Shown here in pieces: positions 62,037 to 64,000 of a DNA stretch of 64,000 bases. Both the position numbers and the translations under genes were made by a program. The notes below the pieces were generated by a model. It had not been told where the DNA came from, made no database searches, and worked only from the letters and a program-made list of their open reading frames with translations. The DNA comes from Synechococcus sp. CC9616 (lineage in GTDB: Bacteria; Cyanobacteriota; Cyanobacteriia; PCC-6307; Cyanobiaceae): NCBI RefSeq assembly GCF_000515235.1, contig NZ_KI911558.1, positions 1,347,217 to 1,411,216 on the forward strand. The letters run 5' to 3'. Numbering within the stretch: position 1 is the stretch's first letter; every line of letters begins with the position of its first letter.

Positions 62037-63095
62037 CTAACGGCAAAGGGCCTTGAGTTTTGGCAGAGAACACAACTGCTCACCACGGGTGATCTGTCCA
62101 TTGAGGAGATCTCTCCAGGGAACAATCCAGTGCTGAGGATCCACGTCGTTGATAACCTCAGCAGCGTCGGGACTGGGAAGGAACACCACAACACGGTCCG
62201 CAAGATTGAGGTGATGCCGCAGCCATGGCGTGAAAATCTGTTGTTCAACCAACCGCTGGTAGGACCCATCGGCGACGGCAGCCTCAAAGCCCTGCTGAAT
62301 CGCAGCAGCCAGGGGCTGGTTGTTCGGACTCACATAGAAGAAGCCGGTAAATGGATAGGCCAGCAAGACGTGCGGATCCAGAACGGTGTCCGTTGTGGTG
62401 TCCGCAACTAGCCGGGCCTCTCCTTCCAGTTCAGCGATGCCGCGAGGAAACAAATGCACCCGGCGGTTGTCGACTAGGCGGAAGAGATCCTGCGAGGCCG
62501 CGGTGAAAGTCTTTAAACCGGAGGCATCAAAGATCTCCACATCGCTCCATCCAAAACCTTGCAGCAACACGATGGAACGCAGATCGTCGCGGTTGTTGAG
62601 GGTGGCGAGAACGTCGAGCTCATCTACATGACTCCAACCAGCACGCAACCCAAGAAGGCCGCCTGTGATCGGAATCGGAATCGGACGCAAGCGACGGTTA
62701 AGTTCAGCATCGGCGCCGTACACACCCACCGTTATCGACATCGTGTTGGCTCCCTGCAAGAGTGCCACCGCCTCATCCTGTGAGATCAGCTCCTCGCTGA
62801 GCCCCATGGCATAGGGCTGACCGCTGCTCTCCAACACCAACTTGAGCAGCTGAAATCTGAAGTCGTTCTGATCCTGGCCGGGGTTGCGATCCAAAACGAC
62901 GGCCAGGGTGCCCTTGGGCAAAGCCCGCACCTCGTTAGCGGTAAGGATGAAGCGATCGTCAACCTTGGCCCGTCGATAAGTCAGGCGGGGCTGGATCATC
63001 AGTGAACCAACCAGCAGCAGCAGGATCGTGATCGCCGCGGTGATCAGGGTCCACAGTCCAGAGGGTTGTGCCGTGTCGTTGGGGTTTGGGCTCAT
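62037..63095 (-). CDS. Membrane-anchored periplasmic solute-binding-like protein
   Basis: The 352-aa product has one N-terminal membrane segment (LWTLITAAITILLLLVGSLMI) without a clear cleavage site, so it is probably anchored with the rest outside the membrane. The body resembles a two-lobe solute-binding protein: LPKGTLAVVLDRNPGQDQNDFRFQLLKLVLE, SIVLLQGFGWSDVEIFDASGLKTFTA, GFFYVSPNNQPLAAAIQQGFEAAVADGSYQRLVEQQI, the latter being typical of family 3 SBPs. It is 10 bp downstream of the channel-like gene on the same strand. A ligand is not predicted. Confidence 0.65.
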   Translation of the reverse strand: MSPNPNDTAQPSGLWTLITAAITILLLLVGSLMIQPRLTYRRAKVDDRFILTANEVRALPKGTLAVVLDRNPGQDQNDFRFQLLKLVLESSGQPYAMGLSEELISQDEAVALLQGANTMSITVGVYGADAELNRRLRPIPIPITGGLLGLRAGWSHVDELDVLATLNNRDDLRSIVLLQGFGWSDVEIFDASGLKTFTAASQDLFRLVDNRRVHLFPRGIAELEGEARLVADTTTDTVLDPHVLLAYPFTGFFYVSPNNQPLAAAIQQGFEAAVADGSYQRLVEQQIFTPWLRHHLNLADRVVVFLPSPDAAEVINDVDPQHWIVPWRDLLNGQITRGEQLCSLPKLKALCR

Positions 63096-63105
63096 GAAGC
63101 GACCT

Positions 63106-64000
63106 TCAGGGAATGATCAGGGCAATACCGAAAATCGTGATCCCCACATAGCTCGGCAACAGCAGCACCCGCATCCATTTCGAGATCCTGGCGCTGTAGT
63201 TGCTCAGGTGGTTAACGATGATTTCGTCGGCGGCCACCACGTAGAGAATCCCGAGGAAGATGATCAACTGAAGATTGCCAATGAAGCCCGTCATGGCGGT
63301 CACCGGGAGCTGACCGGCAATGAACACGTAATTACCTCCGGCCGACACCACGGCCGCAAGAATCAGGTCATCGCGGCTGCGGGTGATCAACAAACTCATG
63401 CAGCACAGCCCCACCGCGAGCATGTAACCCAGAAAATCAGGGGCCACAAACAGCAGACTGCGGCGCTGAATCGGTAGATCGAAGGACACAGTGGGTAGAC
63501 GACGGACAGCGACACCTGGCGCTGGCGGACGGCCGAGATCGCTCATCAGGCTCAAATTGGAGGCATAGGCGTTGGGGTCCTTGATCAACCAACCGGGCAG
63601 CAGCAGCCCAGAGTGGATCACATACGGTGCTTGATCGACCACATCCAGATTCACCGCTTGCAGCGGATCCTCAAGACCGATCATGACCTGCAACATCTGG
63701 GCATCGAAGGGATAGCGCTGCAGGCGCCAACGCTTCACGATCGCGGAGCGCACCTTGTACAGCGACCAAACTTCGCCGTTGAGTTGATCACGGCGCACCC
63801 GGTCAAAACGTTGCACGTCGCCGTCGTAGATGCCGTTCAAAACTCGAAGTTGATCACTCGGATTGATCTCGGGGTCACCTTGCCATCGGGTCCAGACGTA
63901 CAACTCGATTGAAAATTGGTCCTGCAGCAGATCGATGTCACTGATGTTGGTGGCATAGGCGCCCACCCGCAGAGGTGGCACAGCAACAGTGACTGGCGGC
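63106..64000 (-). CDS. Pentameric ligand-gated ion channel-like protein, 5'-truncated by the window
   Basis: The frame is open to the right edge, so the N-terminus and any signal peptide lie outside. The visible 298 residues show the pLGIC extracellular pattern: RVGAYATNISDIDLLQDQFSIELYVWTRW, LNGEVWSLYKVRSA and RYPFDAQMLQVMIGLEDP, which matches the R-x-P-F-D-x-Q-x-L loop of prokaryotic Cys-loop relatives without the Cys pair. Four hydrophobic segments follow (near residues 180-205, 210-230, 240-260 and 275-295). The ORF at 63981 uses an internal GTG and is not the true start. It is followed 10 bp later by the solute-binding-like gene. Known prokaryotic members are cation channels gated by protons or small ligands. 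Confidence 0.75.
   Translation of the reverse strand, partial: PPVTVAVPPLRVGAYATNISDIDLLQDQFSIELYVWTRWQGDPEINPSDQLRVLNGIYDGDVQRFDRVRRDQLNGEVWSLYKVRSAIVKRWRLQRYPFDAQMLQVMIGLEDPLQAVNLDVVDQAPYVIHSGLLLPGWLIKDPNAYASNLSLMSDLGRPPAPGVAVRRLPTVSFDLPIQRRSLLFVAPDFLGYMLAVGLCCMSLLITRSRDDLILAAVVSAGGNYVFIAGQLPVTAMTGFIGNLQLIIFLGILYVVAADEIIVNHLSNYSARISKWMRVLLLPSYVGITIFGIALIIP

Overview
The window looks like a chromosome segment of a marine picocyanobacterium, most likely marine Synechococcus. The evidence is the RNA polymerase beta' subunit split into rpoC1 and rpoC2, a high-light-inducible chlorophyll-binding mini-protein between rpoC2 and rlmN, several cyanobacteria-restricted small families (DUF1997, DUF3303, DUF3143, DUF3493, Ycf35/DUF1257 with DUF2997), a biotin cluster with a BioK-like esterase, and a GrrA/GrrM/GrrP radical-SAM RiPP locus. 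The species assignment is an inference from gene content; no database was searched.

Layout. (1) 1-18.5 kb is a surface-glycan region. A dTDP-L-rhamnose operon (rfbA, cut by the window start, then C, D, B) runs into a tandem GT2 glycosyltransferase. Two minus-strand genes follow: a sulfotransferase and a protein with DLxxLSDxDL repeats. Then come two gene pairs, each a small unrecognised protein followed by a large glycosyltransferase with a rhamnan-synthesis (RgpF-type) C-terminal domain. A minus-strand Kps/Wzm-Wzt-like export cassette (ATPase, permease, KpsE-like protein) closes the region, with a broken or unusually started gene downstream of it. This DNA is visibly richer in A+T than the rest. 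The exporter ATPase lacks recognisable Walker A, Walker B and signature residues. (2) 18.6-23.5 kb holds a DUF1997 gene, a Ski2-like helicase, small proteins and a BASS-family transporter. (3) 23.6-28.6 kb is a biotin cluster, bioF-bioK-bioC-bioD-small ORF-bioA, with translational overlaps. (4) 28.6-35.2 kb is mixed housekeeping: DUF3143, a J-domain protein, rsmG, aldo/keto reductase, ferredoxin, Ycf35, DUF2997, HEAT repeats and a sodium:solute symporter. (5) 35.5-47.6 kb is a long minus-strand run: rpsT, tatD, rpoB, rpoC1, rpoC2, hli and rlmN. (6) 47.7-50.9 kb carries hisD, rpiA and an HtrA protease. (7) 51.2-54.2 kb carries grrP-grrA-grrM, with eight aromatic-X-Asn motifs in the GrrA core, followed by an unrecognised secreted protein. 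(8) 54.3-61.3 kb is the rimP-nusA-ylxR-infB translation/transcription cluster, then a low-complexity-tail membrane protein whose end overlaps a convergent DUF3493 gene by 198 bp, then tRNA-Thr(CGT). (9) 61.3-64 kb has a TMEM175-like (DUF1211) channel protein converging on a membrane-anchored solute-binding-like protein and a pentameric ligand-gated-ion-channel-like protein, which is cut by the window end.

The strongest candidates for a second look are the degenerate Kps ATPase, the paired small proteins beside the RgpF-domain glycosyltransferases, the channel/solute-binding pair at the right edge, and the Grr locus with its secreted companion. No CRISPR array, insertion sequence or prophage was seen.
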